From NCBI RefSeq assembly GCF_003182135.1, contig NZ_QGTL01000001.1, positions 806,001 through 870,000 on the forward strand: DNA of 64,000 nt, written 5' to 3'. This document shows, piece after piece, positions 52,578 through 63,459 of this stretch. The notes under the pieces were generated by a model. The model was not told the DNA's origin and searched no databases. It worked only from the letters and a program-made list of their open reading frames with translations. Made by a program: the position numbers and the translations under genes. Every line of letters begins with the position of its first letter. Positions within the stretch are counted from its first letter, which is position 1. This DNA is from Nocardia neocaledoniensis (GTDB taxonomy: Bacteria > Actinomycetota > Actinomycetes > Mycobacteriales > Mycobacteriaceae).

Positions 52578-53442
52578 CGGGCCCATCCAGTGCGAGACGC
52601 TCGACAGCGAGCCGATGGTCGGACTGGTACTTCAGCAGCACACCCAGCGTCGAGCGCACCACGCCCGCCGAGAGTGTCCGCGTGCCCAGCGCCACCAGCG
52701 TCCTGGCCCAGTCCACCGTTTCGGCGATCGAGGGCGCCTTGCGCAGCGACAGCTGCCGCAGCGCGCTCACCGTGGTCACCACCGGTTCGGCGAGCGCCGC
52801 GTCCAGCTCCGGCACCTTCAGCCGGACGATCGCCTTCTCCAGCTCGGCCGTCGGATAGTCGATGTGCAGGTACAGGCAGCGCCGCTTGAGCGCCTCGGAC
52901 AGCTCCCGATGCGCGTTGGAGGTGAGCAGCACGAACGGCTTGCGCACGGCGGTGACGGTGCCGAGCTCCGGGATGCTCACCTGGTAGTCGCTGAGCACCT
53001 CGAGCAGCAGGCCCTCGATCTCCACGTCGGCCTTGTCGAGCTCATCGATCAGCAGCACCGTCGGGTCCGGATTGCGGATCGCCGCCAGCAGCGGCCGCGA
53101 CAGCAGGAATTCCTCGGTGAACACGTGCTCGCGGGTGCCCTCCCAGCCCTCACCGGAGGTGGCCGTGATGCGCAGCAGCTGCTTGGCGTGGTTCCACTCG
53201 TAGAGCGCGCGCGCCTCGTCGATGCCCTCGTAGCACTGCAGCCGGATCAGCTCGGCCGAGACCGCGGCGGCGACGGCCTTGGCGAGCTCGGTCTTGCCGA
53301 CACCGGCCGGACCCTCGATCAACAGCGGCTTGCCGAGCTGGTCGGCCAGGAACACCGCGGTCGCGATGTCGAGGGACGGCAGGTACCCGGCCGCGCTCAG
53401 CCGGTCGGTCACCTGGTCCACCGAGGAAAAGAACTTACTCAT
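52561..53442 (-). CDS. MoxR-family AAA+ ATPase
   Basis: 293-residue AAA+ ATPase. Walker A is EGPAGVGKTELAKAV, Walker B is VLLIDELDKAD, and the sensor-1 region is FVLLTSNAHREL with the arginine finger in ALKRRCLYLHIDYP. It probably acts with the VWA protein encoded directly downstream (overlapping genes) as a chaperone pair. Start at ATG 53442, where the conserved N-terminus begins. No substrate enzyme such as CO dehydrogenase is in the window. Confidence 0.92.
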   Translation of the reverse strand: MSKFFSSVDQVTDRLSAAGYLPSLDIATAVFLADQLGKPLLIEGPAGVGKTELAKAVAAAVSAELIRLQCYEGIDEARALYEWNHAKQLLRITATSGEGWEGTREHVFTEEFLLSRPLLAAIRNPDPTVLLIDELDKADVEIEGLLLEVLSDYQVSIPELGTVTAVRKPFVLLTSNAHRELSEALKRRCLYLHIDYPTAELEKAIVRLKVPELDAALAEPVVTTVSALRQLSLRKAPSIAETVDWARTLVALGTRTLSAGVVRSTLGVLLKYQSDHRLAVERLALDGPDDGPR

Positions 53443-53501
53443 CGGTAACCAGTGTAGGTGGGGCCCGGATACGGCGGACCGCGGCGTCGGTGACAGCCCC
53501 G

Positions 53502-54866
53502 TCAGTAGGCGTGCTGCGCCGCGGTGATCCGGCCCGAGTCGATCGCCGCCAGCAACGAGAGTCGATCGGTGACGGTCTGGTCGCCGTAGGCCAGGCCGAA
53601 TTCGCCCATCGCCCGGTCGAATCCGTCGCCACCGCCGAGATAGGCGGCGATGGCAACGCGGTCGCCGGAGCGGGCGTGCGCGCGAGCCAGGACCGAACCG
53701 CACAGCGCCGCGTATTGCGCCAGCTCACCGTGGGTCATCCCGGCGACATCGGCCGACCCCTTCATGTCGCGCAGCTGACGCCAATAGAAGAAGCGCCCGG
53801 CCGGACCGGTCGCCCAGCCGAGGAAGACATCGCTGGCCGACTGCATCAACCGCTGGCCCACCACCACCCGGTGGCCCTGATGGTGATACTTGCTCGGCTT
53901 CAGATGCGGCGCGAGCACCGAGGTCTCGGCCTCCTTCACCTGCAGGAACAGCGGGCTGCCCGACTCCTTGTCCATCAGCAGGACGATGAAGCACCTGGTG
54001 CCGACGCTGCCGACGCCGACCACCTTCATCGCCTGATCCACCAGCCGGTAGCGGTCGATGAGGGCACGCCGCTCGTCGGGCAGGCTGCGCCGGTAGTCGC
54101 CGAAGACGTCGTTGACCTCCTTCTCGGTGGCCAACTCGATCGGCACCAGCAGCGGCGGCTGGTTCTTGATGCGCGGGACGCCCTCCGCGTCCGGTTCGGT
54201 GAGTTTGTTCAGCGCCTGCAGGCTGGTCTTGTTGCGCGCGGAGGTCACCGTCCTGTCGAACTTCTTGCGCGCCTTGGTCTTCTGGACGAGCTCGGCGACG
54301 TCGTCGACATCGACGAGTTCGTACCAGACGGTCAGGCTGTCGGTCTCGGCGAGCTGGCGCATCGTCTCGCGGTAGCCGCGGGCGGCGGCTTCGACCGCCG
54401 TGCGCGCGCGCTCGTCGTCGCAGCCGTTGTCGCGGGCGGCGACGGCCACGCTGGCGGCCAGTCGTTTGACGTCCCATTCGAACGGTCCCGGCAGCGTCTC
54501 GTCGAAATCGTTGACGTCGAAGATCAGCCGCCGTTCGGGGGAGGCGTAGAGGCCGAAGTTCGACAGGTGGGCGTCGCCGCACAGCTGCACGGTCAGCCCG
54601 GTGTTGGGGCCCTGTGCCAGGTCGGCGGCCATGATCGCGGGCGCCCCGCGCAGAAAGGTGAACGGCGACTGCCGCATGCGCGCGTACCGGATCGGCACGA
54701 GTTCGGGCACCCTGGTCGCGGCCTGCCGCTCCAGGATCGCCACCGGATCCTCCCGATCCGGCCCAGCGCCCCACTCCCCCAGCCGCGACCGCGAGACTCG
54801 CTTCCGCGCCGCCTTCCCCTGCTCCGCCGCCTCGCCCGCGAAATCCGCCACCGTCCGGTTCGTCAT
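53502..54866 (-). CDS. DUF2252 protein (kinase-like fold)
   Basis: 454 residues, DUF2252 family, which has a kinase-like fold. Signature segments: PFTFLRGAPAIMAADLA, LCGDAHLSNFGLYASPERRLIFDVNDFDE, where GDAHLSNFG and DVNDFDE resemble the catalytic loop and metal-binding DFD of APH-type kinases, and the C-terminal AQYAALCGSVLARAHARSGD. The product is common in actinobacteria, cytoplasmic, and of unknown function. Stands alone, 60 bp from the moxR gene on the same strand. Confidence 0.92.
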   Translation of the reverse strand: MTNRTVADFAGEAAEQGKAARKRVSRSRLGEWGAGPDREDPVAILERQAATRVPELVPIRYARMRQSPFTFLRGAPAIMAADLAQGPNTGLTVQLCGDAHLSNFGLYASPERRLIFDVNDFDETLPGPFEWDVKRLAASVAVAARDNGCDDERARTAVEAAARGYRETMRQLAETDSLTVWYELVDVDDVAELVQKTKARKKFDRTVTSARNKTSLQALNKLTEPDAEGVPRIKNQPPLLVPIELATEKEVNDVFGDYRRSLPDERRALIDRYRLVDQAMKVVGVGSVGTRCFIVLLMDKESGSPLFLQVKEAETSVLAPHLKPSKYHHQGHRVVVGQRLMQSASDVFLGWATGPAGRFFYWRQLRDMKGSADVAGMTHGELAQYAALCGSVLARAHARSGDRVAIAAYLGGGDGFDRAMGEFGLAYGDQTVTDRLSLLAAIDSGRITAAQHAY

Positions 54867-54932
54867 CGAGCAAGTCTCGCGCTACCGCCGCCCAACAGCA
54901 AGGATCCGCGCCGAACCCGCCCCAGGCAAACG

Positions 54933-54975
54933 CCCGAGGGGCCCGCTCGCACCAACGGCGAACGGGCCCCTCGGG
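54933..54975 (-). terminator. Terminator after ilvC
   Basis: 13-bp perfect stem CCCGAGGGGCCCG / CGGGCCCCTCGGG around a 17-nt loop, 15 bp after the ilvC stop. No T-run follows. Confidence 0.85.
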
Positions 54976-54989
54976 GGAAGACGCGGAAC

Positions 54990-56066
<1,077 letters not shown>

Positions 56067-56570
56067 TCAGCGGGTCGCGGTGATCGACTTGGGCCCGCGG
56101 CCGACGGCCACGACACCCGACTGCACGATCTCGCGGATGCCGTACGGCTCGACCATCCGCAGCAGCGCGTCCAGCTTGGAGCGGGTGCCGGTCGCTTCGA
56201 TGGTCAGCGCGTCGGGCGAGACGTCGATCACCTTGGCGCGGAACAACTGCACGGCCTCGATCACCTGCGTGCGCACCGAGGCGTCGGCGCGCACCTTCAC
56301 CAGGATCAGCTCGCGGGCCACCGAGGCGTCGGCGTCCTGCTCCACGATCTTGATGACGTTGATCAGCTTGTTGAGCTGCTTGGTGACCTGCTCGAGCGGC
56401 AGATCGTCGACGGTGACGACGATGGTCATGCGCGAGATCTCCGGGATCTCGGTGCCACCGACGGCCAGCGACTCGATGTTGAAGCCGCGGCGCGAGAACA
56501 GGCTCGCGACACGCGCCAGCACGCCCGGCTTGTCCTCGACGAGAACGCTCAGGGTGTGGGTTGTGCTCAT
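56067..56570 (-). CDS. ilvN: Acetolactate synthase small (regulatory) subunit
   Basis: 167 residues: an N-terminal ACT domain ([31 protein letters not shown]) that binds valine and gives feedback inhibition, and the C-terminal half found in all small subunits ([21 protein letters not shown]...). Its ATG overlaps the ilvB stop by 4 nt, so large and small subunits are made in equal amounts. Confidence 0.97.
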   Translation of the reverse strand: MSTTHTLSVLVEDKPGVLARVASLFSRRGFNIESLAVGGTEIPEISRMTIVVTVDDLPLEQVTKQLNKLINVIKIVEQDADASVARELILVKVRADASVRTQVIEAVQLFRAKVIDVSPDALTIEATGTRSKLDALLRMVEPYGIREIVQSGVVAVGRGPKSITATR

Positions 56571-58504
56571 TCCTGGTTGCCCTTCTCGAATGCCGCCTGC
56601 TCGCGCTCCATCGCCTCGTGGATGACGGCCGGTTCGGCGACCGCCTCGTCCTCGTCGAAGAGCGGGCGGATGCCGCGGGCGAACATGATCTCGTCGTTGC
56701 TGGTGCCCGCGGCGACCATCGGCCACACCTGGGCGTCCTTGCCGACGATGAAGTCGATCACGACCGGACGGTCGTTGATCGCCTGCGCCTGCCGGATCGC
56801 GGGCTCGACGTCCTCTTCCTTCTCCACGCGGATGCCGACGCAACCGAGTGCCTCGGCCAGCTTGACGAAGTCGGGGATACGCAGGGTGTGCGTGCCCAGA
56901 TCGGTGTTGGAGTAGCGCTCCTCGTAGAACAGGGTCTGCCACTGGCGGACCATGCCGAGGTTGCCGTTGTTGATCAGCGCGACCTTGATCGGCACGCCCT
57001 CGACGGCACAGGTGGCCAGCTCCTGGTTGGTCATCTGGAAGCAGCCGTCACCATCGACCGCCCAGACCTCCTTCTCCGGCGTGCCCATCTTGGCGCCCAT
57101 GGCGGCCGGGACGGCGTAGCCCATGGTGCCGAGGCCGCCGGAGTTGAGCCAGGTGCGCGGGTTCTCGTACTTGATGAACTGCGCGGCCCACATCTGGTGC
57201 TGGCCGACGCCGGCGCAGTACACGGCCTCGGGACCGGCCAGCCGGCCCAGCGCGTCGATGACGAACTCCGGCGACAGCGAACCGTCGGTCGGGGTCTTCC
57301 AGCCCAGCGGGTAGTTGTCGCGGATGCCGCTGAGGTAGGCCCACCACTCGGTGAGGTTCAGCAGCGGCGCGGCGCCTGCCTGCGGATCGGCCTTGAGGGT
57401 CTCGATGAGCTCGACGATCACCTCGCGCGCGTCGCCCACGATCGGGACGTCGGCGTGACGGTTCTTGCCGATCTCGGCCGGGTCGATGTCGGCGTGGATG
57501 ACCCGCGCGGCGGGCGCGAAGGAGTCCAGCTGGCCGGTGACGCGGTCGTCGAAGCGGGCGCCGAGGGTGATCAGCAGGTCCGACTTCTGCAGGGCCGCGA
57601 CGGCGCCCACGGTGCCGTGCATGCCGGGCATGCCCATGTTCAGCCGGTGGCTGTCGGGGAACGCGCCGCGCGCCATCAGGGTGGTGACGACCGGGATGCC
57701 GGTCAGCTCGGCGAGCTCGAGCAGCTCGGCCGAGGCGTCGGACTTGATGACGCCGCCACCGACGTAGAGCACCGGCGCCTTGGCCTCGAGGATCATCCTG
57801 GCGGCCTCGCGCACCTGCTTGCCGTGCGGCTTGGTCACCGGGCGGTAGCCGGGCAGGCGCATCTCCGGCGGCCAGGAGAAGGTGGTCTGGGCCTGCAGCG
57901 CGTCCTTGGTGATGTCGACCAGGATCGCGCCCGGGCGACCCGAGGCGGCGAGGTAGAACGCCTCGGCCAGGATGCGCGGGATGTCGATCGGGTCCTTGAC
58001 CAGGAAGTTGTGCTTGGTGATCGGCATGGTGATGCCGGAGATGTCGGCTTCCTGGAACGCGTCGGTGCCGACCAGGCTGGAGGCCACCTGACCGGTGATC
58101 GCCACGATCGGGACCGAGTCCATCTGCGCGTCGGCCAGCGGGGTCACCAGGTTGGTGGCGCCGGGGCCGGAGGTGGCCATGCACACCCCGACCTTGCCGG
58201 AGGCCTGCGCGTAGCCGGTCGCCGCGTGACCGGCGCCCTGCTCGTGGCGCACGAGCACGTGGCGGACCTTGGTGGAGTCGAACAGCGGGTCGTAGACGGG
58301 AAGGACCGCGCCGCCGGGAATGCCGAATACGGTGTCGACGTCGAGCTCTTCGAGGGACCGGACCACCGACTGCGCGCCGGTGACGCGCTCGGGCGCGACC
58401 TGGCGGCGGGTGGGGTTGGTCGCCGGGCCGCCAGCGGAGGGCTGGCCGGCCGAAGGCGCTGACCTGCGGGCCGATGGCCCGGGTCGTGCGGTTGGTGCAC
58501 TCAC
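56567..58504 (-). CDS. ilvB: Acetolactate synthase large subunit
   Basis: ThDP- and FAD-dependent enzyme that forms acetolactate or acetohydroxybutyrate. 645 residues. Motifs: [17 protein letters not shown] and the catalytic glutamate in [33 protein letters not shown]/central part; ThDP-binding [15 protein letters not shown]...[12 protein letters not shown]. The GTG start at 58504 gives MSAPTARPG, the same N-terminus as mycobacterial IlvB1, followed by a Pro/Ser/Ala-rich stretch of about 40 residues. AGGA lies about 10 nt upstream. Transcription is governed by the leader peptide/attenuator 75-200 bp upstream. Confidence 0.97.
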   Translation of the reverse strand: MSAPTARPGPSARRSAPSAGQPSAGGPATNPTRRQVAPERVTGAQSVVRSLEELDVDTVFGIPGGAVLPVYDPLFDSTKVRHVLVRHEQGAGHAATGYAQASGKVGVCMATSGPGATNLVTPLADAQMDSVPIVAITGQVASSLVGTDAFQEADISGITMPITKHNFLVKDPIDIPRILAEAFYLAASGRPGAILVDITKDALQAQTTFSWPPEMRLPGYRPVTKPHGKQVREAARMILEAKAPVLYVGGGVIKSDASAELLELAELTGIPVVTTLMARGAFPDSHRLNMGMPGMHGTVGAVAALQKSDLLITLGARFDDRVTGQLDSFAPAARVIHADIDPAEIGKNRHADVPIVGDAREVIVELIETLKADPQAGAAPLLNLTEWWAYLSGIRDNYPLGWKTPTDGSLSPEFVIDALGRLAGPEAVYCAGVGQHQMWAAQFIKYENPRTWLNSGGLGTMGYAVPAAMGAKMGTPEKEVWAVDGDGCFQMTNQELATCAVEGVPIKVALINNGNLGMVRQWQTLFYEERYSNTDLGTHTLRIPDFVKLAEALGCVGIRVEKEEDVEPAIRQAQAINDRPVVIDFIVGKDAQVWPMVAAGTSNDEIMFARGIRPLFDEDEAVAEPAVIHEAMEREQAAFEKGNQE

Positions 58505-58577
58505 CGTCTTCGTTCCTAACTTTGTCGTTCTGACCCCGGACAACACTGGTGTGCCTGAACACGCGGTGCCTTGACAT

Positions 58578-58613
58578 AAAAAATCCCCCGACCAGCACAG
58601 GGCTGTTCGAGGG
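58578..58613 (-). terminator. Attenuator terminator of ilvBNC
   Basis: Minus-strand reading: CCCTCGAACAGC, 5-nt loop, GCTGGTCGGGGG, then ATTTTTT. This is a stem of about 11 pairs (one G-U, one mismatch) with a true T-run, rare in this GC-rich genome. It lies between the leader peptide and ilvB and is therefore an attenuator rather than an end-of-gene terminator. Confidence 0.85.
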
Positions 58614-58660
58614 TGGCGCGTCGCAACGCGAGCTGACGTATTCGACTCAGATAGTCAGGC

Positions 58661-58708
58661 TCAACGCTGGACGCGCCGGCCGATTACGAGCAACTCGTTT
58701 CTGATCAC
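58661..58708 (-). CDS. ilvL: ilvB leader peptide (15 codons, BCAA-rich)
   Basis: The peptide reads MIRNELLVIGRRVQR. Six of its fifteen codons specify Ile, Leu or Val (ATC, TTG, CTC, GTA, ATC, GTC), including TTG and GTA, rare in this genome. The pattern LLVIGRRV resembles the ilvB leader peptides known from Streptomyces and Corynebacterium. There is no Shine-Dalgarno; the predicted transcription start is the G of this GTG, so it would be translated leaderless. Another in-frame GTG at 58714 lies too close to the -10 to be transcribed. Ribosome stalling at the Ile/Leu/Val codons would prevent the downstream terminator. Confidence 0.8.
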   Translation of the reverse strand: MIRNELLVIGRRVQR

Positions 58709-58715
58709 GCACACG

Positions 58716-58745
58716 ACGTTATGCGCGCGTGAACCGAAGAGTCAA
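58716..58745 (-). promoter_or_regulatory. ilvBNC promoter
   Basis: -35 TTGACT (58740-58745), 18-bp spacer, -10 TAACGT (58716-58721); the predicted start point 7 nt further on is the GTG of the leader peptide. Confidence 0.75.
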
Positions 58746-58824
58746 ACAGACTACTCTCTGCATCCCATTATGTGGGATGCGAGTGGTTGCGTGGGTCCGT
58801 GTACCAGGATGCGAGGATAGGAGG

Positions 58825-59562
58825 GTGTCATCACCGCATCAGTCCGTGCCACCGGCTAAATCGTCCCACACCACCGACGCGGGAACCGATACGGGTCGCC
58901 CGACGCGGCCCGGCGGTCTGCGCGGCGCCGGACCGGGGCGCCTCGCGGCGATCGGCGCGGTGGTGCTCGCCTACCTCGCCTTCGTCGTCGTCGGCACCGT
59001 CCAGGGCTGGTCGCTCGGGCTGCGGATCGGGCTGATCGTGCCCGCCGCGGTGATCGTCTGGCTGCTGGTGCCGCGCAAGCCGAGCACCCCGACGCCCGGC
59101 GTGCGCGTGATCGGCGTGCCCAAACTGGCCTACATCGGCGTGCTGGTGCTGGCGTTCTGCGTGTTCTTCCCGTTCGTCGGTTGGCCGGTCGGCCTGTGGT
59201 GGCTGCTGCTGTTCCCCGTGATCGCGATCGTCTGGGTGATCAGGACGCACACCACGATCTCCGACGCCGGTCTCGACCTGAGCTCGATGTTCGGTTCCAA
59301 GCACCTGGACTGGGCGCAGGTCAAGGGCATCAGCATCCCCAAGCGCGGCTACGTGCGCGCCCGCCTGGCCGACGATTCCGAGGTGAAGCTGCCCGCCGTG
59401 GGCTACGACCGGCTGCGTGAGCTCATCGACGCCTCGGGCGGCCGCCTGCCCGATGTGTTCGGCGCCGCCGAGCAGGCCGAGACCGAGCGGATCGCGGCCG
59501 AACGCGCGGCCGAGCGGGCCGAAGCCGAGGCGAAGACCGAGGAGACCGGCGAGCAGGACTGA
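58825..59562 (+). CDS. PH-domain membrane protein (CFP-6-like)
   Basis: About 245 residues: a disordered Pro/Thr-rich N-terminus (1-40), four hydrophobic segments (about 43-60, 64-84, 100-118, 125-140), then a bacterial PH domain (TTISDAGLDLSSMFGSKHLDWAQVKGISIPKRGYVRARL) and an Ala/Glu-rich coiled tail. In mycobacteria the gene next to ilvB1 encodes the low-molecular-weight antigen CFP-6 with this type of PH domain, which supports the assignment. GTG 58825 is chosen for the GAGGA at the correct distance and the match in length. Role in the envelope is unknown. Confidence 0.85.
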   Translation: MSSPHQSVPPAKSSHTTDAGTDTGRPTRPGGLRGAGPGRLAAIGAVVLAYLAFVVVGTVQGWSLGLRIGLIVPAAVIVWLLVPRKPSTPTPGVRVIGVPKLAYIGVLVLAFCVFFPFVGWPVGLWWLLLFPVIAIVWVIRTHTTISDAGLDLSSMFGSKHLDWAQVKGISIPKRGYVRARLADDSEVKLPAVGYDRLRELIDASGGRLPDVFGAAEQAETERIAAERAAERAEAEAKTEETGEQD

Positions 59563-59859
59563 GCGTCGGCTCGGTCACTGTGGGAATCGGCACGGTGCGC
59601 GGCGCTGTTGTACCGGTAAGCTGACGGCACCCGGGCACCCCGCGCCGACGGCACCACCGCGGCGACACCCTCCGGAGCGACACTCCCGCCTCGAGCCCGG
59701 TTCCATCGCCCTTGCACGCCCCACCGGCGCGACGCGACCACCGCGCGCCGGAGTAACGTGGAAGGTTGCCGGACGCACCGCGCACTCGCACTGTGCGGCG
59801 CAGGTCAGCCCCCTGCGCGCACGCTTGGACGCACCCAGCGAAACTACGAGGACTCCCCC

Positions 59860-61701
59860 ATGCCACCGCTTCGTTCACGCACCACCACCATCGGCCGCAA
59901 TGCCGCGGGCGCCCGCTCCCTCTGGCGCGCCACCGGGATGACCGACTCCGATTTCGGTAAGCCGATCGTCGCGATCGCGAACTCCTACACGCAGTTCGTG
60001 CCGGGCCACGTGCACCTCAAGAACATGGGCGACATCGTCGCCGAGGCCGTGCGCGCCGCGGGCGGCGTCCCGCGCGAATTCCACACCATCGCCGTCGACG
60101 ACGGCATCGCCATGGGCCACGGCGGCATGCTGTACTCGCTGCCCTCGCGCGAGATCATCGCCGACTCGGTCGAGTACATGGCCAACGCGCACACCGCCGA
60201 CGCCCTGGTCTGCATCTCCAACTGCGACAAGATCACCCCGGGCATGCTCAATGCCGCCATGCGGCTCAACATCCCGGCCGTGTTCGTCTCCGGCGGTCCG
60301 ATGGAAGCCGGCAAGGCCGTGGTCGTCGACGGCGTCGCACACGCGCCGCTGGACCTCGTCAGCGCGATCTCGGCGAGCGCGAACCAGGCGGTGTCCGAGG
60401 ACGGCCTCGACGAGGTCGAGCGCTCGGCCTGCCCGACCTGTGGTTCGTGTTCGGGCATGTTCACCGCCAACTCGATGAACTGCCTGACCGAGGCGCTCGG
60501 CCTGGCCCTGCCCGGCAACGGCTCCACGCTGGCCACGCACTCGGCGCGCCGCGCGCTGTTCGAGAAGGCGGGCACCGTCATCGTCGACATCGCCACGCGC
60601 TGGTACCGCGACGACGACGCCTCCGTGCTGCCCCGCAACATCGCCAACGCCAAGGCCTTCCGCAACGCGATGGCCCTCGACGTGGCCATGGGCGGCTCCA
60701 CCAACACCGTCCTGCACACCCTCGCCGCCGCGCAGGAGGGCGAGATCGACTTCGATCTGGCCACCATCGACGAGATCAGCCGCCGGGTGCCGTGCCTGTC
60801 GAAGGTGTCGCCGAACTCGGACTACCACATGGAAGACGTGCATCGCGCCGGCGGCATCCCCGCCATCCTCGGTGAGCTGCGCCGCGCCGGCCTGCTCGAG
60901 ATGGACGTCTCCACCGTGCACACCGCCGACTACGCGGAATTCCTCGACACCTGGGACATCCGCTCGGGCAAGGCCTCCGACGAGGCGCTCGAGCTGTTCC
61001 ACGCCGCGCCCGGTGGCGTGCGCACCGTCGAGCCGTTCTCCACCAGCAACCGCTGGTCCTCGCTGGACACCGACGCCGTGGGTGGCTGCATCCGCGACCT
61101 CGAGCACGCCTACACCGTCGAGGGCGGGCTGTGCGTGCTGCGCGGCAACATCGCGCCCGACGGCGCGATCCTCAAGACCGCCGGCATCGACGAGGACCTG
61201 TTCACCTTCGAGGGCCCGGCCGTGGTGGTCGAGTCGCAGGAGGAGGCGGTGTCGATGATCCTGGGCAAGAAGATCCAGCCCGGTGACGTGATCGTCGTCC
61301 GCTACGAGGGCCCCTCGGGTGGTCCCGGCATGCAGGAGATGCTGCACCCCACCGCCTTCCTCAAGGGCGCCGGGCTGGGCAAGGTGTGCGCGCTGATCAC
61401 CGACGGCCGCTTCTCCGGCGGCACCTCGGGCCTGTCGATCGGGCACATCTCCCCCGAGGCCGCCCAGGGTGGCGTGATCGGCCTGATCGAGAACGGCGAC
61501 CGCATCCGCATCGACGTGCACACCCGCGCCCTCGAGGTGCTGGTGTCGGACGAGGTGCTCGCCGAGCGCCGCTCGAAGATGGACGCCTCCGAGCGCCCGT
61601 GGCAGCCGCTGCATCGCGAGCGCCCGGTCACCACGGCCCTGCGCGCCTACGCCGCCCTGGCGACGTCGGCCGACAAGGGCGCCGTCCGCCAGGTGCCGTA
61701 G
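59860..61701 (+). CDS. ilvD: Dihydroxy-acid dehydratase
   Basis: Third step of valine/isoleucine synthesis, dehydrating dihydroxy acids. 613 residues. Iron-sulfur ligands are in [11 protein letters not shown] and [24 protein letters not shown]; the C-terminal block [24 protein letters not shown] and [23 protein letters not shown] is the family signature. Start ATG 59860 with GAGGA upstream. TAACGT at 59754-59759 could be the -10, giving a leader of about 95 nt; the 297-bp gap from 59563 contains no gene. Confidence 0.97.
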   Translation: MPPLRSRTTTIGRNAAGARSLWRATGMTDSDFGKPIVAIANSYTQFVPGHVHLKNMGDIVAEAVRAAGGVPREFHTIAVDDGIAMGHGGMLYSLPSREIIADSVEYMANAHTADALVCISNCDKITPGMLNAAMRLNIPAVFVSGGPMEAGKAVVVDGVAHAPLDLVSAISASANQAVSEDGLDEVERSACPTCGSCSGMFTANSMNCLTEALGLALPGNGSTLATHSARRALFEKAGTVIVDIATRWYRDDDASVLPRNIANAKAFRNAMALDVAMGGSTNTVLHTLAAAQEGEIDFDLATIDEISRRVPCLSKVSPNSDYHMEDVHRAGGIPAILGELRRAGLLEMDVSTVHTADYAEFLDTWDIRSGKASDEALELFHAAPGGVRTVEPFSTSNRWSSLDTDAVGGCIRDLEHAYTVEGGLCVLRGNIAPDGAILKTAGIDEDLFTFEGPAVVVESQEEAVSMILGKKIQPGDVIVVRYEGPSGGPGMQEMLHPTAFLKGAGLGKVCALITDGRFSGGTSGLSIGHISPEAAQGGVIGLIENGDRIRIDVHTRALEVLVSDEVLAERRSKMDASERPWQPLHRERPVTTALRAYAALATSADKGAVRQVP

Positions 61702-61712
61702 CCCACAACGCC

Positions 61713-61751
61713 GAAATCCCCGGTCCCGCACTGCGCGAGGCCGGGGATTTC
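61713..61751. terminator. Hairpin between ilvD and the MFS exporter
   Basis: 11-bp perfect arms GAAATCCCCGG / CCGGGGATTTC with a 17-nt loop, between convergent genes; probably bidirectional. Confidence 0.8.
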
Positions 61752-61759
61752 CGCTTTCG

Positions 61760-63373
61760 TCACACGTGCACGGGGTGCGGGCTGCTCGATGGGTCGTCCG
61801 TGGCCGTCCGCGCCGGGATGAGCGCGGTCGCGAGCAGACCGATCAGGACGAAGCCCGCGGCCAGGTAGCCGCCCAGGGTGATGCCGGCGGTCATCGCGGT
61901 GCGGCCGGCCTCGGCCACCTCGCGCGTCTGCGGCTGCGCGGCGAACCCTTCGATCGCCGCGCCCGCGCTGCTGGTGACCGCGTGCGCGTACTGCTGCGCC
62001 TGCGCCGGTGGCAGGCCCGTGGTGGTGAGGTCGTCGTCGACCTGGGAGCTCAGCGTGGTGAAGAAAACCGTGGTGAGCACCGCGATGCCGAGCGCGGAAC
62101 CGAGCTGACGGAAGGCACTCTGAATACCGGAGGCCTGCCCGTTGTCGTTCTCCGGGATCTCGGCCAGCACCACATTGGTGACCTGAGCCGTCGCGAAGCC
62201 GACGCCGATGCCGTACACACACAGGATCAGCGAGATCGCCCACCAGGAACTGTCGGTGGCGGCGAAGAAGGCGAGCGCGGCCAGGCCGACGACCTCGAGC
62301 GCCAGCCCGAGCCGCACCATGTTCAGCGGCGAGGCCTTGCCCGCCATCCCGAAGCTGGCGCCACTGGCGATGAAGCTCCCGATGGCGATGGGCACCAGCG
62401 CCAGCCCGGATTGCACTGCGCTGTAACCGAGGGTGAACTGCAGCCACAGCGGCATGACCGCGACGATGCCGAACTCGCCGAGCCCGATGATCAGCGTGGC
62501 GACATTGCCGTTGCGGAACGAAGTCAGCCGGAACAGGCTCAGGTCCATCAGCGCCTTGTCTGCGTCGGCACCGCGCCGTAGCAGCACCTGCCGCACCACG
62601 AACCCGGCCAGCGCGAGGACGCTCAGCACGAGCGCGACGAGCACCGGCGAAGGCCCGCTGCCCCAGGTGAGGCCGCCGATCCCGAGCGGATGGACTGTGC
62701 TGATCCAGCCGTAGGTGCGGCCTTCGACCAGGCCGAAGGCGAGCAGGCCGAGCCCGGCCACCGACAGGACCGCTCCCAGCACGTCGAGCCGGCCCGCCAC
62801 CTTCGGCGAGGGCGCGAGGCACGCCAGCACCCCGATCACGATCAGCACCGCCAGCGGCACATTGATGCCAAACGCCCAGCGCCACGACACGTGTTCGGCC
62901 AGCCAGCCGCCGAGCAGCGGTCCGAGCGCGGCCGCGGCGCCGATCGTCGATCCCCACACCGCGAACGCCTGACCACGCGCTTTGCCGGTGAAGGTGGCGT
63001 TGAGCAGGGCCAGCGAGGTCGGCAGAATCATCGCGGCTCCCGCGCCCTGCAGGAACCGCGCGACGACGAGCAGCCCGCCGCCGGGAGCGAGCCCGGCCAA
63101 GATGCTGGTCGCGCCGAACACTACGACACCGGCGACGAACACCCTGCGCGCGCCGACGATGTCGGCGATCCGCCCCACCACCAGCAGCAGTGCCGCGAAC
63201 ACGATCGCGTAGGACTCCTGAATCCATTGCGCTTCGGTCGAACCCGTCTGCAGGTCTTCGATGATCGACGGGATGATCACGTTCACGATCGTGGTGTCGA
63301 CCACGATCAGCGCGACGCCGAGGGCGATCGCGATCAAACCCAGCCATCGGCGCACGGAGACACCCGGACTCAT
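61760..63373 (-). CDS. DHA2-family (14-TM) multidrug exporter
   Basis: 537-residue MFS exporter of the EmrB/QacA type. Helix 1 carries VALIVVDTTIVNVIIPSI (motif D1), followed by motif A (GRIADIVGARRVFVAG) and motif C (GSTIGAAAALGPLLGGWLAEHVSWRWAF). The length and about 14 helices fit. It uses the proton gradient to expel drugs or lipids; substrate unknown. The AATAGGAG Shine-Dalgarno sits about 8 nt before the ATG. The divergent MarR gene and the operator between them imply substrate-induced derepression. Confidence 0.93.
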   Translation of the reverse strand: MSPGVSVRRWLGLIAIALGVALIVVDTTIVNVIIPSIIEDLQTGSTEAQWIQESYAIVFAALLLVVGRIADIVGARRVFVAGVVVFGATSILAGLAPGGGLLVVARFLQGAGAAMILPTSLALLNATFTGKARGQAFAVWGSTIGAAAALGPLLGGWLAEHVSWRWAFGINVPLAVLIVIGVLACLAPSPKVAGRLDVLGAVLSVAGLGLLAFGLVEGRTYGWISTVHPLGIGGLTWGSGPSPVLVALVLSVLALAGFVVRQVLLRRGADADKALMDLSLFRLTSFRNGNVATLIIGLGEFGIVAVMPLWLQFTLGYSAVQSGLALVPIAIGSFIASGASFGMAGKASPLNMVRLGLALEVVGLAALAFFAATDSSWWAISLILCVYGIGVGFATAQVTNVVLAEIPENDNGQASGIQSAFRQLGSALGIAVLTTVFFTTLSSQVDDDLTTTGLPPAQAQQYAHAVTSSAGAAIEGFAAQPQTREVAEAGRTAMTAGITLGGYLAAGFVLIGLLATALIPARTATDDPSSSPHPVHV

Positions 63374-63386
63374 CGCATACTCCTAT

Positions 63387-63410
63387 TTCCATGGTGGAAT
63401 AATTCCATGG
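63387..63410. promoter_or_regulatory. MarR operator with overlapping palindromes
   Basis: TTCCA-TGG-TGGAA (63387-63399) overlaps GGAAT-A-ATTCC (63396-63406), and TTCCATGG occurs twice (63387-63394, 63403-63410). TTGACC on the minus strand (63409-63414) is a possible -35 of the exporter, so repressor binding would block it. Confidence 0.65.
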
Positions 63411-63459
63411 TCAAAGTAGATTCCGGGCAATAGGATGTCAAACGATGCGAAAGGAACCC

